Origin: DATCMA01 sp036563645
GTDB lineage: Bacteria > Actinomycetota > Actinomycetes > Mycobacteriales > Micromonosporaceae
Assembly (NCBI GenBank): GCA_036563645.1
Contig: DATCMA010000027.1
Span: 83,229 to 147,228, forward strand
DNA: 64,000 nucleotides
Direction of reading: 5' to 3'
Shown here: in pieces, positions 61,889-64,000 of the stretch
Position numbering within the stretch: position 1 is the stretch's first letter
Layout of the letters: each line of letters begins with the position of its first letter
Made by a program: the position numbers and the translations under genes
Notes under the pieces: generated by a model
Told to the model about the DNA's origin: nothing
The model's input: the letters and a program-made list of their open reading frames with translations, nothing else
Databases searched by the model: none

Positions 61889-62935
61889 TCACACCTGACC
61901 CACCGGCGCGGCACCGGCCGGTGCCGACGCCGCCGGCACCGCGTGGCAGGCCGCCTTCTGACCCCCGACCTTGACCTCCAGCGCGGGGTACGTCGTCCGG
62001 CAGAGCTCCGTCGCCAGCGGACACCGCGGATGGTAATGGCACCCCGAGGGCCGGTTGATCGCGCTCGGCACCTCACCCACTGGTGGCGCTTCCTGGCCCC
62101 GCAGCCGCGGATTCGGCTTGGGCACCGACTTGAACAGCGCCTGGGTGTACGGGTGTTGAGGCGCGGTCTCGAGCTGCTGCTTGGTGCCGACTTCGACGAT
62201 CCGCCCGAGGTACATCACCGCGATCTGGTCGGCGATGTAGGAGACGGTGCCCAGGTCGTGGCTGATGAACATCAGCGTGAGCCCCAGCTCGGCCTTGAGG
62301 TCCTTGAGCAGGTTCATCACCTGGGCGCGCACGCTGACGTCGAGGCTGGCCGTGGGCTCGTCGGCGACGAGGAACGACGGGTTGGTCGCCAACGCCCGGG
62401 CGATACCGACCCGCTGGAGCTGGCCACCGCTGACCTCGTGCGGATACCGGTAGGCGAAGTCCGGGTTGAGGCCCACCATCTCCAACAGCTCGAGGGCCCG
62501 CCGCTGGCGCGACTCGCGATCACCGATGCGGTGCACGAGCATCGGCTCGCTGATGATGTCAATCAGCCGGTTCCGCCGGTTCACCGACGAGTAGGGGTTC
62601 TGGAAGATCATCTGCATCCGGCGGCGCAGCTGACGCAGCTCCTCCCGCCCGATGTGGGTGATGTCCCGGCCTTCGAAAAAGATCGAGCCGGAGGTCGGCT
62701 CCTGCAGGCGCAGGAGGGTCCGGCCCAACGTGCTCTTCCCGGAGCCGCTCTCCCCGATGACCGCCAGGGTCTGCCCCGGCATGATGTCCAGGCTCACGCC
62801 GTCGAGCGCGTGCACCACCTGGCGCTTCTTGCCGGTGAGCCGGCTCAACAGGCCGCCACCAACCGGGAAGTGCGTGGTCAGGTCCCGGACACTGAGCATC
62901 GGGATCGAGGCGTCGTTTGGCTTGTCGGCCGGCAT
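61889..62935 (-). CDS. ABC importer ATPase 2 (DppF-like), system C
   Basis: A 348-residue ATPase with Walker A GESGSGKST, canonical signature VSGGQLQRV, Walker B FLVADEPTASLDVS, H-loop ISHDLGTV and C-terminal extension GCHYHPRCPLATELC. I chose the ATG at 62935 (MPADKPNDASIP), which overlaps the upstream stop by four bases; the longer frame reads into the D-type gene. It is nearest in sequence to the ATPase at 27.5 kb. Confidence 0.9.
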   Translation of the reverse strand: MPADKPNDASIPMLSVRDLTTHFPVGGGLLSRLTGKKRQVVHALDGVSLDIMPGQTLAVIGESGSGKSTLGRTLLRLQEPTSGSIFFEGRDITHIGREELRQLRRRMQMIFQNPYSSVNRRNRLIDIISEPMLVHRIGDRESRQRRALELLEMVGLNPDFAYRYPHEVSGGQLQRVGIARALATNPSFLVADEPTASLDVSVRAQVMNLLKDLKAELGLTLMFISHDLGTVSYIADQIAVMYLGRIVEVGTKQQLETAPQHPYTQALFKSVPKPNPRLRGQEAPPVGEVPSAINRPSGCHYHPRCPLATELCRTTYPALEVKVGGQKAACHAVPAASAPAGAAPVGQV

Positions 62936-63945
62936 CAGGCTGACTCCTTCTCCAGACCGGGCGCCACGCGGTGACACGCGGCCCACTGGCCGCCGCTCGC
63001 CACCTCGGCCAGCGCCGGGGGCTGCTGGTCGCACACCTTCCCCAGGTACGAGTCGCACCGCGCCGCGAACGTGCATCCCTTGATGACCTCGTCCAACGCG
63101 GGAACGGCGCCACGCATCGCGTACAGGCGCTCCCCTTCGTGCGGGAACATGGGGATCGCCTTGAGCAGCTGCTGGGTGTAGGGGTGCTGCGGACGCTCAA
63201 ACAGGTCGTACACGTTGGCGACTTCCACGACCCGCCCGGCGTACATCACCACAACCTTGTCGCAGATCTCGGCGACCACGGACAGGTTGTGGGTGACCAG
63301 GATCATGGCCAGGTTCCGCTCCGCGCGCAGCTGACGCAGCAGTTGGAGCACCTGCGCCTCGATGGTGACGTCGAGGCTGGTCGTGGGCTCGTCGGCGAGC
63401 AGCAGCTTGAGGTTCTTGCTGGAGCACGCCAGCGCGATCATGATCCGCTGCAGCTGCCCCTGGCTGAACTGGAACGGGTACGAGTTCAGCTTGCCCCGAC
63501 CGTCGATGCCCACGCCCTTGAGCAAGCGCAGGATCTCGTCGTCGTATTCGCTGCGCTTGAGATCGGGCCGGTGCAGGCTCAGCACCCGGCGGAACTGGCT
63601 GCCGATGGTGAAGGACGGGTTGAAGGAGTTGATCGGGTCCTGGAAGATCATCGCCATTTCGCCGCCGCGGATGCGCCGGCTCTCCTCCGGGCTCAGCGAC
63701 CGCAGGTCACGGCCGTCGAGCACGATCTCGTCGGCGACGACTTCCGTCGGCGGGCGCAGCATGCCCAGGATCGCCTTCAGCGCGGTGCTCTTGCCCGATC
63801 CGCTCTCACCCACCAAACCGACGATCTCCCCCGGCTTGACCGTGAGCGAGAACTCCTTCACCGCGGGCACCTTCGCGCCCCGGAACTCGTAGTTGACGCG
63901 CAGGTTCTTGACCGACAGCAGGTCAGGGGTTGCGGAGCTACTCAT
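62935..63945 (-). CDS. ABC importer ATPase 1 (DppD-like), system C
   Basis: A 336-residue ATPase with Walker A GESGSGKST, signature FSQGQLQRI (the same Gln substitution as the other D-type ATPases here), Walker B LLLADEPTTSLDVT, H-loop VTHNLSVV and the C-terminal extension GCTFAARCDSYLGKVC. ATG 63945 is just three bases beyond the stop of the upstream gene. Full-length, unlike its system B counterpart. Confidence 0.9.
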   Translation of the reverse strand: MSSSATPDLLSVKNLRVNYEFRGAKVPAVKEFSLTVKPGEIVGLVGESGSGKSTALKAILGMLRPPTEVVADEIVLDGRDLRSLSPEESRRIRGGEMAMIFQDPINSFNPSFTIGSQFRRVLSLHRPDLKRSEYDDEILRLLKGVGIDGRGKLNSYPFQFSQGQLQRIMIALACSSKNLKLLLADEPTTSLDVTIEAQVLQLLRQLRAERNLAMILVTHNLSVVAEICDKVVVMYAGRVVEVANVYDLFERPQHPYTQQLLKAIPMFPHEGERLYAMRGAVPALDEVIKGCTFAARCDSYLGKVCDQQPPALAEVASGGQWAACHRVAPGLEKESA

Positions 63946-63948
63946 GCG

Positions 63949-64000
63949 TCACTTGCTCCCGTTCTCGGCCGGCGTGCGGCGCTTGCTCGTCTTGGCGCGC
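63949..64000 (-). CDS. end of upstream gene of system C, probably an ABC permease (cut by right edge)
   Basis: Only the last 16 codons are visible, ending in the basic tail RAKTSKRRTPAENGSK before a TGA at 63949-63951. By position directly before the D-type ATPase (three bases apart) it should be the DppC-like permease of the third importer, but the visible residues are a hydrophilic tail and do not prove it. Confidence 0.45.
   Translation of the reverse strand, partial: RAKTSKRRTPAENGSK

Overview
The window is GC-rich chromosomal DNA from an actinomycete. The evidence is the bc1 branch qcrC-qcrA-qcrB with a di-haem QcrC and a three-helix Rieske protein, the actinobacterial subunit IV of cytochrome oxidase, the gene neighbourhood trpD / ctaE-qcrCAB / ctaF-ctaC that is also seen in mycobacteria and streptomycetes, frequent GTG starts and long chains of overlapping ATGA/GTGA junctions. 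I cannot name a genus from sequence reading alone. No rRNA, tRNA, CRISPR array, transposase or phage gene was seen.

Layout. (1) 1-11 kb is housekeeping: the end of an alpha/beta hydrolase, trpD, a degenerate receiver protein, ctaG, the ctaE-qcrC-qcrA-qcrB operon, ctaC-ctaF on the other strand (ctaD is not between or beside them), and a cysteine desulfurase with an overlapping TusA-like partner. (2) 11-64 kb is a dense catabolic island. It begins with a reductase/cupin pair and a GntR/FCD regulator. Next is a ten-gene plus-strand operon (13.7-22.7 kb): MaoC hydratase, luciferase-like oxidoreductase, class III CoA-transferase, MmgE/PrpD protein, a three-unit RidA-fold protein, two more MaoC proteins, a thiolase-fold protein, a DUF35 zinc-ribbon partner and an acyl-CoA dehydrogenase. 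Then come an amidase and a complete peptide/nickel-type ABC importer (24.5-30.9 kb). A minus-strand block (31.6-38.8 kb) holds a flavoprotein, a bicupin with a histidine-rich tract, VOC proteins, a VOC-flavoprotein fusion and a CitE-like lyase. An MFS exporter follows. The next operon is CoA-transferase, cyclase, MmgE/PrpD, hydantoinase-like amidohydrolase (40.4-45.4 kb). A minus-strand operon has a cupin and three alpha/beta-hydrolase domains (45.6-48.9 kb). A second ABC importer is split up by other genes (49.4-58.4 kb). The window ends with a VOC-SDR pair, a zinc alcohol dehydrogenase and the two ATPases of a third ABC importer running off the right edge.

How it may work together. Many functions occur two or three times (CoA-transferase, MmgE/PrpD, flavoprotein, VOC, cupin, luciferase-like enzyme, MFS, ABC importer). 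A short palindrome, GRAAY-N3-RTTYC, lies in the gap before most of these operons. I read this as one co-regulated island that imports an organic, probably nitrogen-containing, compound and breaks it down through ring opening or amide hydrolysis, CoA activation, hydration and carbon-carbon cleavage. The substrate is unknown. The shared operator, the VOC-flavoprotein fusion, the hydrolases whose nucleophile position is His, and the single-chain triple RidA protein without the catalytic Arg are the strongest signs of undescribed biology here.
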